Source: Dasyornis broadbenti (lineage: Eukaryota > Chordata > Aves > Passeriformes > Dasyornithidae). Taken from it: 64,000 nucleotides of DNA. Below, piece after piece: positions 1 to 12,300 of this stretch. Numbering within the stretch: the stretch's first letter is position 1; every line of letters starts with the position of its first letter. The stretch lies in assembly GCA_013397935.1 (NCBI GenBank), contig VZRN01005622.1:4771661-4835660 (forward strand), in the 5' to 3' direction. Under the pieces are notes generated by a model, which was given only the letters and a program-made list of their open reading frames with translations, did not search any database and was not told where the DNA came from. The translations under genes were made by a program, and so were the position numbers.

Positions 1-24
1 TTTTTTTTTTTTTTTTTTTTTTTT
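1..24. repeat. Poly(T) run at window edge
   Basis: The first 24 bases are all T and may continue beyond the window. An A-rich, G-containing stretch follows. This is a simple homopolymer with no attached retrocopy or LINE that I can recognise. Confidence 0.9.
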
Positions 25-3000
25 GAGGGGGTTAAGAAAAATAAGGAAAGGAAAAAAAAATAGGGATCATGACAATAGAAACAGAGGCACATACAAAACC
101 AGAATCTTTGACACACACATAGTAGACCCCATGGAGCTCTGTAATAGCAATTTTCTCATTTCTGATTGTTCCCCTTTCCCTTGGTACTCAATCTGAAAGT
201 CCAATTTGCCAGAATAATGTATCTGGTGTGAGAGACAATTTCTACGACTGAAGTAACTGTTCCTTAGCAACCAGAAATGCTCTAGGAACAGGTTTCATTT
301 TCCCCCATACCCACTGAGATGCAGAATAATTGTTGAGATAATTATATCACATTTGTGAGGATCTACGTAGCTTCTATATAATTATTTATAGTAGCAGTCA
401 ATAAAATGAAAGGGTTAATTGACCAGAACCAAGACCCACACTTAATTTATAAATAGCCACTAGAAATCAGAATGAATTACAGTTGGCCAGGTTTACAGAT
501 TTCAAACCCAATAAGCAGATTGCCATTTTTCATTTGTATCACTGTAACAGTGAGAGGTATCTCTGACTTTTGCCTCTCCCCTGCTCCCCTGAGGTCACAG
601 TGCTGCTGGTCCTGGCACTGCAGACAGACCTGCAGAAGGACAGCACTGAAGGACCTGAAAACCTGGCTAGCCAAATATAGAAACCACACAAAGCACAGAA
701 AAAGGAGAGCGTGATCCTTCTCCTCTTCTAGCGGGTGAAACCAAGCAAACAGAGCTGAAGCACCAGGAGTCAGGAATTCTTGGACAGGGATTTAACAGGT
801 GGTTCCAGTTCCCTCTCAGGTAGGGTCATGCAGACGAGGCTGTGTCCCCAAGGCACTGCGAGGTTCTTTTAGCCCAGGCTGGAATCCCCTCCTTTGCTTG
901 GGTGGAAGGCATGTTTCCTCCCCCATCCCTTGCAACCTGGTGTCTGCCTGGTAAACTGGTTTGGAGGTCTGATCTGGCAGGAAATGACAGTAAAATACAC
1001 TGTCAGACTGACAAGGTGATCCAACGCACTGCATTCCTAGCGCCGACACAGAGGTGAGCCTGGAATGCCTCATGGGAAGGCAAGGGGAAGAGAGGCAGGT
1101 CCACCCCTTTAGATATCAGCCCAGTTGCATCATTTAGGCAGGTTATGAAGCTGTAGCTTTACAAAGGAGACCTTGCACCATGAGTGCTGCCATGGCAAAC
1201 ATGGAAAATCTCCTGAGGAAATTCACAAAATTTCCAAGACACATCACCAGCCATTAGCAACAGCCACAGTGAAGCTGTCATTAACAGATGAGAAAAAAAT
1301 TCCACTTCCTACTATTAAAACACTGAAGTTAGTGTGGCTTAGTGCTGCATTTCTAACCCACCGTAGTGCAGAGTTTTTAAAATCCAGGAGGTGTTTCTAC
1401 ACAAAGCTGTTTTGTTGTCAAAGCTTGCAGAGTGGGATGTCCTTTCTGTGACAGGAATTGCTCCTGAAGCCAATGTTTGCCTTCTTTTTCTAGCCAGTGC
1501 AAATCTCCAGGCTTGAACCAACATAAAGAACGCTCACCCTCATTCTGCAGGATATTTACTTTTTCAGGTGGATATGACAGTCTGCCATTCCACTGTCTGT
1601 GGAAGAGAGAAACCTCTGATGGTGTCATTCCATCAGCATTATTTACTTAAAACTAGTTGACTTTCACGTTGACCATTTGTGCCACCTTCTGCCTCCTGAA
1701 CACTTTTGTTATGATTGGATCCGAAGCACTGTGTTTCTGCATTACAGTTTCCCCCTAGCCTGTGTGCCAAAATGGCCCTAGGCTCTGGTCTCCCAGGTAG
1801 CTGTAATATCCTTTTGTAAATCTTCCATGAATGATTATGGTAAATCTTGCTTGCAGCAATTTCTGTTCCCTCTAGCATTTTTTCCACCCACCTGTCTGTG
1901 GTTTTGTTTTTTTTTTTCCTTTTCTCTTCTTTCTGATTTTCAATTCCCTATTTTACCCTATAACCTACAGCCTAACAGGCTGTCATAATACACTTCTTTA
2001 TCCCCTGCTGTCTCCTTCTCTATGTCAGTAAAACAGTGTGACTTTCAAACCTCTCAAGATAAGTAATTTTTGTGCTAAAAATACCAATACTAAGCATCTA
2101 CAAAAATCAAAATTGCATAAGTAAAATCATTTTAGAAGCACCTTAGGTGTTGCCATTCATCTGGATTGCACTTACAAAATGTAACTATTGTTCTTTCTTT
2201 CTTTGAACTGCTACAACAAAGCCATTGTCTCAAATGCTGAAATAAAATTGATGCCCAAGTTAATACCAAACTTTAAAGACATTGACGCTTTAAGTACTTT
2301 ATAAGTCTAACAGTGTGGACTTATAATTGCTCATATTAAATTGGCAAAAGCTGAATTATTTCACTCAGTGTAAATAGATACAAACCTAATACAATTTTGC
2401 CAGCTGAAAACTGCCATGCAACTTCAGTTTTAAAAGCAAACATGCAAGATTTTAGAAGAAGATCAGGGAGAGACAGTGGACTTGAGTGTCTTGAGTAGCT
2501 GCTAATGAAGTGTAGGATATTTCTGAACTCAGTCAGGCTCGTAGTAACAGCAGACAAAGCTCCATGCCACGACCAGGGGTACTGATCTCATTCCTAAGAG
2601 AAGAGCTGCTAAATTTGGCCCCAAATCCTGAAATAACTCAAACTTTTAATGCTCAGGTTCAGTAAAGAAATAAAGGACACTGGCTGCTTATTCAGTCACT
2701 GGCTGAATATTGTCTTCTGTATCCTCAAAGCATTTTATATAAGTCATGTATGTACTGGAATTATTTTAATTATATGTGAAAGCCATAATTTCTAGAATAA
2801 AATCCAACAACTCTTTAACACCATGCCTGGCATTGCTCCAAAACATTTTTCATTGCAAAAGTGAAAATTATCATCCACACTAAAAAATTATATGGATTTT
2901 TTGGGTGGGTAGTGGCTGGATTTTAGCTGGGAGTCCCAGATTAAACTTTGTACTCTGAAACCATACATGGGAAAACAAGAATGATTCTCAAACCAAAATT

Positions 3001-3527
3001 CAGAATTTAAGTAGTACATAGTAGTAAATAAATAAGCTATTAGCGACATATCTTAGAAATCCAAAATAATATTGACAGTGGACTTTTGACTTTTGAAATT
3101 AGGACTTAATCTGATTTACCCTCCATTTCAAAATCTAGCTCTATAACACATGTATGAAACTGTAACTTAAGTATCTGGAATTGTTTTTTGGGCTTCTATC
3201 TGAGGCCCAAAAGGTTTTAGTTAGTCAGATTGACTGCTGACTTCCCTTAATTTCCTCTGGTGACAGGTACTGCATGCTATTATTACAAGCAAGGGAACCA
3301 TCATTGAAAATCTCATCTAAGCAAAACTCCACTTTAAACTAACCATATTTTTCCTTTCTAAAATAATTTTTTCCCTATGGAACTTGTTCTGCCAACTTGC
3401 CCATTCTTCCAAAAACTGAATTGTTGAAGATATTCTGTGGTATTTTAAAATGTGAGTGATACAGTAAACAGCTAGCTAAGCTCACTTCACTGGAAATTTC
3501 ACCTATGTATAGATTCCAGAACTGTTG
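25..3527. other. Unique non-coding stretch, no gene seen
   Basis: I see no gene, RNA or mobile element. About 570-1140 is richer in GC than its surroundings and holds overlapping short open frames of up to 92 codons on both strands, none with a recognisable motif. A short imperfect T run lies near 1905-1918. A perfect 8-bp inverted repeat (arms 3186-3193 and 3205-3212, 11-base spacer) is within chance for a window of this size. Confidence 0.6.
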
Positions 3528-3545
3528 TTTTTTTTTTTTTTTTTT
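3528..3545. repeat. Poly(T) run
   Basis: An uninterrupted run of 18 T is followed by a short CT-rich stretch. It is a simple homopolymer. Confidence 0.9.
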
Positions 3546-4140
3546 CTCTCTCTATCAGGCAAATATCCACTTGCCTTTCAAGAAAAAGCAATTTGAATGC
3601 TGGATTATCAGTAGAAAACTGCGGATTTCTCTTTCCTGGGCTTTCTATGGAAACAAGAATAGAGCATCATTTTAACTACTGTACAACTGGGGAATAAGGA
3701 CTGTAAAACCTTTTCTTGAGCTCCTTGCCCCTGTGCCATCTCTATAATACATTTACTATCCTAACCCCTGGATTAGGAGCAGACTGGTGAAATATCATCA
3801 GGTACAACTTTTTCCATCAAGTTTTTACTCCAGAGGATTGATCAGATGAATAGAAAGTACTCTTCACCTCCTGAATATTATTGTGAAGCTGATTTGTTTG
3901 CTTTGGTGTTTCTCCCTGTCCGTAAAAAGAATAGATTTTGCATGATTTCTGTTTCAGTGTTTATTACCAGACGACAGAAAAAGTTTTATCACATAAATCT
4001 AAATACTATTAAAATATGAGATACTAGCAATTTCAGTATAACATGAAACGTGCCATTCAGCACTGCTAACTAGACAACTAGGCATTAACTAGACAACATA
4101 ATACTGACCTTAACAGAAGTGAGACATAAAATGTTAATTT

Positions 4141-4218
4141 TTTTCTTCTTTCTATTTTTTTGGGGTTTTTTTTTGTTTGTTTGTTTGTTTGTTTTTTATT
4201 TTTTGTTGTTTTTTTTTT
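4141..4218. repeat. T-rich low-complexity tract with (GTTT)n core
   Basis: This is about 78 bases of nearly pure T and G. It has a central (GTTT)n core of five or so units between T runs. The same motif recurs at 9372-9389 and, as AAAC on the plus strand, near 22941, 36880, 40981 and 61127. Confidence 0.85.
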
Positions 4219-5265
4219 AAGCAGTACAAAATCCAGTCTTATGAACACACAAGTTTAACCTCCCTGGGGAAAAAAATAAAAATAAAAACAACCAACAAGA
4301 CTAAAACCACAAAGTCAAATGCCTGCAAATTTAGTGCATAAAAGTTCTCACGGTTCAGCTGGAAATGACAGATCGTAACAACAAAAATTTAAACACAAGT
4401 GCTTGGTTGCTTTCCACTCTGCTGCAAGCACCACGGTTTCTCTTAGCTTGTGCTTCCTTGTGTTTCACTGGAATTATAACTAGAGCTGGAAGCACACAGA
4501 AAGTAAATAGGGAAAGATAACAGGCACCAGCTGTTTAATATTTCATGATCAGCAACACCAGCTACACCAGGTAGTCCTAGCAAAGTGCTAGTGGAACGTA
4601 CCTTGATGAGACGGCGTCTGGTGTTCTTGCAATATTCAAATGCAATATTTCAAGAAATGAGCACGAAATTGAAATCACAATATTCCTACAGCTGTAGTAA
4701 AATTGTCTTTTTATACAGTTTATTTTTCCAGTATTAATACAAAGATTCTTGATCTTCTCAGGTAATTGTTTTACCTCATGACTTTATGTAAACTCCAACT
4801 TCCTTCTGTAAGTGCTTCATAGTGGTAGTACATTCTCAAAAGGCTCATTACAGAGACCCAACTTGTAAAGCTTAAACTAAGACAATCCTCTGTGTAGTTT
4901 ATCTCCTTAAGCATCTCCAAGAAAAAAAAAAAAACAAAGCTGCAAAGTATCCACAAGTATGAAAAAATGAGCAGACAAATACTACAGAAAGCTGTCATAA
5001 GATTACTCCTACTATCAGTAAAAGATGTATTTCTGAAAAGACATAATTCTGAACAGATACCTCATCTTCCAGAACAGTAGGAACAGAAATAAGAGGTCAT
5101 GAAAGGGTTAGATCTGATTACTTCAAAGAAGCTGAAAATTTCCCGTCTCTAGAGGTCAAACACTACTTGTGAGTATCAGTGATATGAAAAAGAGCATGAA
5201 TCCATGGTTCAGTTTTGTTTCTTTCCTGATAAAATATAGTGTATTTTTCTACCTGCCTGAAATGT
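4219..5265. other. Unique non-coding stretch
   Basis: No gene or element is recognised. An imperfect tandem pair of about 13 bases (tgcaatattcaaa / tgcaatatttcaa) lies near 4629-4655. An A13 run near 4921-4934 creates a phenylalanine-rich open frame on the minus strand that is not credible as protein. Confidence 0.6.
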
Positions 5266-5269
5266 CCTG

Positions 5270-5757
5270 AAGGAACTGTGCCCAGTGAAGAGCTCATGCA
5301 GGAGCAGGTTTATCCTGAAGGATTGCAGCCCATGGGAAGTCCAGTCCACACTGGAGCAGAGGAGAAGTTTGAGGAAGAAGGAGCAGTAGAGACATGATGT
5401 AATGGGCTGATCACAGCCTCCACTGTCCATCCCCCTGTGCCACTCTTGGTGGGGGAGAGGAAAGAGGAACTGGGGATGCAGGAGTGAAGTTGACCCTGGA
5501 AAAGAAGGAAATGAGAGAAAGTGTTGGTTTAATCTTCCTTTGCTTCACACTATTTAATTCTCTTTTCACTGACAATAAATGAATTCAATTTTTCCCAAGT
5601 AAAGTCTGTTTTGCCCATGACAATGACTGATAAGAGACCTCCTTGCCTTTATGTTGGCCTGAGCTTTTTCTTACTATTTTCTTCCCCTGCCCTGTGAAGG
5701 AAGAGTGAGAGTCCAGCAGGATGGGCAGCTGGCAGCCAGACATGGTCCACCCACAGC
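5270..5757 (+). mobile_element. LTR A: decayed avian endogenous retrovirus LTR (probable)
   Basis: From memory, the order of blocks resembles the 3' part of a common avian ERV LTR, probably ERVL-like. The blocks run from a GC-rich upstream part (about 5300-5460, with 'gcagcccatgggaag' and 'cactggagcagagg') through an AT-rich block ('ttggtttaatctt') to a polyadenylation signal AATAAA at 5574-5579. A U5-like segment with 'aagtctgttttgccc' then leads to a G-rich end with 'gggcagctggcagcca'. No retroviral open frame lies beside it, so it is a solo LTR or a truncated fragment. Many CpG positions of the family appear as TG or CA here, which suggests an old insertion. The 5' boundary is uncertain and I found no target-site duplication. 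The LTR identity is fairly secure; the exact family is not. Confidence 0.62.
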
Positions 5758-7422
5758 ACCATAACAGCTTAGATACTTGTTTTGTGGGCCAACTTTGATT
5801 TCATTTCCTAAAACAGGCTCTTCCTGCAAGCCCTCTGTCTTTCACCAGGTTAAATCACTGCCCTGGCTGTGTGCGAGTCAGAGCCTTATACAACTGAGTT
5901 TGCTCCTCATTTCCACACTGCATGCTGTTACCATAAGCAAAGTCTGGGACTTTGTGTGCTTCTTAAAAGGCATGCAGAAGATTGATGTCTAAATGAGAAC
6001 TGCAGTTCAACAGAATTATTGAATCATAAGCTAGATTTAATAAAATGACAATTTCGTTTAGTTGCAGAATTGGTTTCAAATGTTTCACTTATAAAGGCAG
6101 AAGGAAAGCCATCAATTTATGTGATGGAGACTTAATTTAACACTCCTTCTATAAAGCTGCAGTTTATAAAGTTAGCTACATAAATCATTAGTGCTGGAAA
6201 TCTACTGAAATATCACCTTGAAGATTGTCAGTAACTTTAAAAGTCTGCATCGTGTACTCCTTTCCGTGGTAGTGCTAAATTGGATGGGATATAAATTTCT
6301 CTTCCATGCAGTCAAACTTAGGCCTGAAAACAACAACCATCTATTCTACAGGTGCCAGCTGTTCCCAACAGTGTGCATTAAGGAAATCATTAAGGAAATG
6401 TCTCACAGCACTGGGATGCCAAAGCCAGGGGAGTGGGGTTCATGCAGTGAAGACTCAGAAAACTCAGCAGAGACAAAAAGTAAAATGTTTGGGAATACTT
6501 TCCAAGTTACCAAACTTGGCCACTCAGACTATTCCTAAACATTGGCACTTTAGATGATTTAACGTCTACATTAATTGGTCTAAGTGCATTCTCCCCTGCC
6601 AAAGATAAGCCACTTCTCTTTTACACACAGATTTTCCTCTGTTGCCACTCTGCCAACAGCCATCCATTTTCTATAAACATTGAGGCAGTCACCCGTAAGC
6701 TATGGCAATTTTTAGTTCTCATTCAATAATTTCCAGTAACATAAATATTCACGTGGGGTTTCTTTCATTCAACCCAGTGTTTCTAATGAGGTTTTTATTA
6801 TTCTTTCAGCCACTAATTAATAGGAAAAAAAAAAAAAAAGAAACCCCTCACTTCTTATCCATGATAGAATATTTTTTAAAACATAAAAGACATAATTTAA
6901 CTTTAATTTCATCTAATTCAATTATACTGACTACTGATATGCTATCCTAGTGCTGGCTTACTCCTTCTAAGAACTCAGACAGATGTGTGATTCATGGCTT
7001 CCCTTTACAGAAGCTGTGTTGACTCAAGCTATATTACTCACCCTTATTGGCCTCCTCTCAAGCTCTGAGCCGGCTCTCTAAAAGCTCTGACTTCTTTCTC
7101 AGCCCCTCCAGTGTCTCACTCTCACCTCGCTAATTTCTGTCTCCCCAGCTGTTTCTGTGTGCTCGTTCTAGAAATGGTGTTCTCCACCGATTTTCTGGTC
7201 AGGCTGCTACAATCAGAGTGTCCCAAGGACCAGCAGGCAGAGCTTTGTCTTCCCACCCTCTCCAAGTTGAGCCTTCCAGGCTCAGTCTTTGATCCTGCAT
7301 TCCATTCCTTCCACGGATGTTCCCTTCCCTTTTCTAATTTACCACACAAGAGCTCAAGAATCCAGAGTTACATTTGAAGCAATAGCTGCAATAAAGCTTT
7401 ATATCAAAAATTAAAGTAAGAT
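5758..7422. other. Unique non-coding stretch
   Basis: No gene is seen. An A14 run lies at 6826-6839. The last 350 bases (about 7040-7390) are pyrimidine-rich and contain an 88-codon open frame on the plus strand with no recognisable motif. They lie directly upstream of LTR B and could include more of its sequence, which I cannot decide by eye. Confidence 0.55.
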
Positions 7423-7518
7423 GATGCTGGTTGCTGTTCGAGTGACGCTGCGGAGGCCTGCGCCCCAGGTCAGAGAGGCAGATCCCTTGTCCCTTTGCCA
7501 TTCCCTTGGATCTTCCCT

Positions 7519-7523
7519 ATTGG
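7519..7523 (-). promoter_or_regulatory. Inverted CCAAT box of LTR B
   Basis: The plus strand reads attgg, which is CCAAT on the minus strand, 88 bases upstream of the TATA box. The orientation and spacing are usual for a NF-Y site in a retroviral U3. The motif alone is weak evidence; its place in the ordered series is the support. Confidence 0.4.
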
Positions 7524-7610
7524 CTCTTGTATCCTAACCCCGCCTATGTATTGCCCCTCTGCCTCTAGACCACTGGCCTCCTTATGCTCTCTCCGCCCCC
7601 ACCAACCCCG

Positions 7611-7617
7611 TATAAAA
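7611..7617 (+). promoter_or_regulatory. TATA box of LTR B
   Basis: A consensus tataaaa stands in a GC- and C-rich setting (preceded by 'caaccccg'). It has an inverted CCAAT box upstream and AATAAA downstream. Transcription would be expected to start about 25-30 bases downstream, near 7640. Whether it is active cannot be read from sequence. Confidence 0.5.
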
Positions 7618-7674
7618 TCCTAGACTTCTTCCCTGTTCCCTCTCTTCTTCTCATCGCCTCACAGGCATGGTTGG

Positions 7675-7680
7675 AATAAA
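7675..7680 (+). terminator. Polyadenylation signal of LTR B
   Basis: A canonical AATAAA lies 64 bases after the TATA box, within 'ggttggaataaacttct'. G/T-rich sequence with 'ggtgttgtgcttgtagtgtg' (7736-7755) follows and could serve as the downstream element. Confidence 0.5.
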
Positions 7681-7868
7681 CTTCTCCCGTGGACCCTTCT
7701 CGCCTCGCTGCTGTCGACCATGCTATCAGCTATCCGGTGTTGTGCTTGTAGTGTGTTATATGTGGCAACTTTGCCGAGCGGCTTCTGCTGCTAAGACAAT
7801 CCTGGAAGGCTGCAGCACTCACTTTACCAGCTGCAACATGACACCACGGGGGAGTGTGAGTGGCACAA

Positions 7869-9317
7869 TGTCTCATCTCCCAGGGCTGCAAGGACTTTCA
7901 AGCAGGCTCAGAGCTTCAAGCACAAATCCCACTTGGCATTCAGAAAATACTGATTCTTTCCAATATATTTCAAATCATGTTGGATGTCACAGGATTTATC
8001 TGGTTTATAAATACCTGCCTGCTACATGAAACAAGGTGTTCATGAAATCAAAGAAGTTTAAATAGCAAGAAGAAAAACAGACTATCTTTCTTTTTCTAAA
8101 ATTCGAAATAATATATGAAAATTAGTGGTGTAGATCCATTCAAAGAAAGCATTTGAGTTATTAAAAAAATCCGTTCCTAAAATTGAGACCAATTTTTTCA
8201 CCTACAGTGTTGTTTAGTATTCTGTCCTTGTTTTCTTATTAAACTAACTTCTAGTATTTTAATGTCTTTAGTAAGTAAATGCCTCTTAAGAGCTCTGCTC
8301 CTTTTTGTTCTGAGCTGCTCTGGCTGTCTTGTATTCATAACCATGCATAAGGATATGTGCAATTAGCAGAACTATTAGCATTGAATCTATTTTATGCCTC
8401 TGCGAATAATCAGTAGAAAATAACATTGATTTTATTTCATAAGTACATTTGCATACAATTACCTCTATATTCCTCTTCGAATGCTCATCAATAAATATTG
8501 CATATTCCACAATTATACCATTACACGCTTCTGAAAACTGTAGTCTTTGAATTTATGTCAGAACAGAAGATATTAATTGATTCTCACCACGCCCTGGAAG
8601 CAATTTGGAAGTGATGCTCATCAGATTTCAAATTCGCTACAGTTTCCAAATGTCATTAGTGGTAAGAAAGAACTCATGCGTGAAAAATGCTCCCAGAAAA
8701 CTCTCCATGAAACATGAAGCTATAATTATATGTGCTGCATTCTGCAACAAGCTGCTGCCTATCCATACAGCACACTCTGCACTAGTATTTTCAAATTATT
8801 CTTGCAATTTTCTTAGTACTTGCACACCAGTTTTGCATCAGCCCAGCTGTATCGAAATGATGATGCATCAAATCTCGTTCCTAAGTGAACTAAGTTTATT
8901 TTCTGATTTCAATTCCAGGTTACTGTCTTTGCAAGAAGTGACATAAAGACCTAAATTTTGTATCTTGCTCAATGGCTGCCACAAGTTCATTGTGGTTCCT
9001 AAAGGTCTGTCAGAGAATATGACAGATAAAGAATGAAATTCCCATGCCTGTTGGGGTTTTGTTTTTTTTTTTTTTTTTACATCTTTCTGATCAACACTTT
9101 GCTCTGTTCCAGGTAAGTTCGCAAAAGTTTCCACAGCAAAAAGTGCTACAAATGGACTGGATTGTGAGAGACTGAGAAGGACCTCCAGACATCCTTCATT
9201 ACCCTTAGCCTTCAAAGCAATATATAGATTTCTCAACGGCCACTTTGGTCTAGGCAAGACAATTAATTCCAGGTATAAGTAATTGAAAGTATAGGTGAGA
9301 AAATAATTAAGGCTTTT
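7869..9317. other. Unique AT-rich non-coding stretch
   Basis: No gene or transposon is recognised. A T17 run lies at 9062-9078 and produces a lysine run in a minus-strand open frame (8868-9257), which is a shadow of the homopolymer. Confidence 0.6.
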
Positions 9318-9389
9318 TAGCTAGCTAGTTAGTTAGTTAGTTAGTAGTTAGTTAGTAGTTAGTTAGTAGTTTGTTTGTTTGTTTGTTTT
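9318..9389. repeat. Compound microsatellite (TTAG)n then (TTTG)n
   Basis: It starts with CTAG units and passes into GTTA repeats interrupted at regular points by GTAGTTA variants. It ends with four TTTG units. The change from TTAG to TTTG along the array is a typical compound microsatellite produced by slippage and point mutation. Confidence 0.9.
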
Positions 9390-12300
9390 AATGCAGTTCA
9401 GAATAGAGGAGCATTCCTTCTTTTCCCTGTGCATGAGTTCTTAAGCACAGTAACTCGTATAAGCCAGGGTTTCATATTCCTGAATGTTCCCAAGACCTCG
9501 AGCATTCATCAGAGTTCATTCACAGCTCTGCAACTCTGGAATCAGTATTTTGGTGGATTAGAGATTTTCTTTCTCCCTTATTAGCAGCAGTGTTGTTATC
9601 CCTCTTCACTTCCTCCTATCTTTATTCACAGATGCCAAGGTCACAAGGTGGCACACAACATGTTGCAATTAAATTATTCTACATTTGCTACTGTTTTGTC
9701 GCTGGAGAGGATTGCCCTTTAATCTTTCTATTCCAAATGATGTGCCATGTAGCAGATTTCCGGCTGGACCCAAAACAGTAACATGATTTGACAATTTTTT
9801 TTTGAGGGTTTTTCTGCTCAGCAACTGCATTCGTGTTGGGAAATGGGGCAACTTAAATAAATGAGATCATGAAAGTCCTTTCCCTCATCATAGCCAAAAC
9901 TCCAACTATGCTGATTAAATTAAGTCCATGGTTAAAAATAGACCACTTTCATTGTATTAAGAGATGGCAGCCAGTCAACACTTTTCTGGAGTCTACTGCA
10001 CAGAATTTAGATTCAGCCTGCTGTGGAGCTGGAAAGTCCCAAAACCATTATCTTGAGGTTTAAGATATCCAGCATTTCCAATTCCAGTACTTTCTGATGA
10101 TTGCTTGTAGGGAACAGCAACACTCTGAAGCTGACCTTTTTCAGAACTGTGAAGGACAACATATCTGCTTAATAAATCCCAAAGGTGGGAACCATCATTT
10201 TATGAAGTCCATCTAGGATGAGATAAAGGCCTGGGGTTATAACCAAGGCACCTTAATAGCTGTAGATGTGAATCACACAGTCCACTTGCCATGGTCATAA
10301 AGACATAATTGAAAGATGTATCACTACCATCATCCTCCTTCGAATCATAAAATGTTGTGAATTTATAATTATTTTAAATGAGGCAGTTTAAGTATGTATT
10401 AAAAAAAAAAGCCTAACATCCATTTAGCTGAAAAGCTTTTTGATTTTTGTTGTGCACCACAGATCTGATGGTGACTCTGTAGGAATCAGAAGAGCTTGTT
10501 GCATTTGAGGTCTGTAAAATAGCAACTAATTCATGAGCAAGTTTTTAAATCATGTGGTCATATATTTCATCAATAAATGTGCTGAGTTTAATATTTCTGC
10601 TCATTTTTGTGGAAAAGATTTAGCAAAGAGCCTGTTGAAAGCTTATTTTTATACTATTTAGCACTGACATAATAACACATCTGCGGTTTATGATTTATAG
10701 GAGTTATCAGGTGCCGGGGTCATACTGACCTAAGAAAGACAAAATTGTGCTTCTTTCCGCTGATGAAGTGACAGCAGAAATAACCTTCTGTGCTATAGGG
10801 TACTTTAAACTCTATTTGTTGACACTGGAGGAATTAGTCAGTCATGAATGAGTAACTCTGCTGCTTCTGATGGGATTTTTATTATATCGTTGACCATAGC
10901 ATGGTGTTACCAGTATCAAATAAAAGAAACATTTAGGTGATAAGAGACGGCGTGATGCGTCCCCAGAACATTCTGCAACGTCTGCTCTTGTCCTCTGAGC
11001 TCCCAAGTCAGTGTCTGGAAGAACAGCTGCCATCAGCATCCATTTCCCTCCCCTCATCTCTTTAAGGCAGTTGTTTTATTTTTTATCCTTTTAACATCTT
11101 TGGAAACGCAACAACAATTCTGCTAGAGAAGCTGCTAAAGAGTGAAGTATGAATGATGAATCTCACCTTTTGTGTTGCTATCAGCACATTCCCTTATATT
11201 TCATCAATATATTCAGAGAATAAAAAACTACGAGGAGACTTTTGAATAGTAAATTAAATCTAAAAAAGGATCATTGTGGAAAAGAGACTACACCTGAAAA
11301 ATGAGTTTTTAAATGCAGGGAGGACAGGCAAGGTAGCGAGAAAGTCAGGAGACAAACAACCTCATTCTGCTTCTGCCTTGTCTTATAACTAAATTCCCAC
11401 CCAGGCTGCAATGCCTGGAAGCTTCAGGAGAAGCAGTGGCAATTTAATGCACAGCAGATCAGATGCAGAAGATAAGCAAATATCAGACACTACCTAAAAG
11501 AGAGGGGGGGAAACGCCAGGGGGGAAAACCCAACCAGCTTGCGTTTCAAAATCTTACAGAAATTTCCAAATCAGTGTTCAAGACATTTTCTGTTAAGTGT
11601 TGGTCATTCCCTTCATGCTTTATTTTCTTATAACACAAGCAGGAAGAGAGGATGGGGGGGAAAATAGAGACACCTGTTTGAACAACATATCTCTTGCCTC
11701 TTTCACTGCTCTTTCTGCTACTTTCAGGTACATGACTTGTTGACTATATTACACAGACAAAAATAAATGCTGTAGAAGTAGGTTGCTGCATTCTTGATCT
11801 AATTTTTAAATTATTTTAGTTGATTTTCATTTTTGTACAGTGAAAATTTCAGGAGCTAGCATGGGATCCATCAAAACAAGGGGATTAGGATTCGCTGATG
11901 TGGGCATGGGTAACTGAGTAAGCCACTTCAGCTTTCCTCAGCAGGAAAGAACTACTACTTAAGGTGGGATTTCTTACACCTCTGAGTAGGCAACAATCTT
12001 AAGAAATATGACGTAAAATTGTTTATTTCTTCCTTGAGTATGAAGAAAGCCTGACGTGACTGGCCCAGGTGTAGCTGCTGAATTGTGTTTATCTAAACTG
12101 TCTTTACAAAGAAAACCAATTTTTCTAAGATGAGGCCCTTTCCCCTGAAAATTAGTTCTTTTTTTTTTTTTTTTAACAGATCTGACCTTGTATTAGACAG
12201 CCCTATATATTCCTTGTTGCTTTTTTGGTTTTGCTGGAGTTACAATAATTTCTGCCCTCCATTAAGCACAATCTTCATCCATAGGTACTCCTACAAGCTT

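Larger units (their letters stand above)
7423..7868 (+). mobile_element. LTR B: well-preserved retroviral-type LTR (approximate ends)
   Basis: A GC-rich island in AT-rich DNA carries the ordered signals of a retroviral LTR: an inverted CCAAT box (attgg, 7519-7523), a TATA box (7611-7617), then AATAAA at 7675-7680, 64 bases downstream. A pyrimidine-rich region separates TATA and AATAAA, as expected of U3/R. I count 16 CpG dinucleotides between about 7434 and 7850, against very few in the flanks. That suggests a younger insertion than LTR A or C, or a protected CpG cluster. No gag, pol or env sequence flanks it, so it would be a solo LTR. The family is not recognised. The ends are estimates: a TG start near 7423 or 7434, and a CA end somewhere between about 7825 and 7868. 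A non-retroviral CpG-rich promoter is an alternative. Confidence 0.55.

Noticed and set aside
7667..8029. 120-codon plus-strand frame
   Set aside because: It starts in the R/U5 part of LTR B and continues into flanking DNA. It is a by-product of GC-rich LTR sequence and no retroviral protein is recognised.
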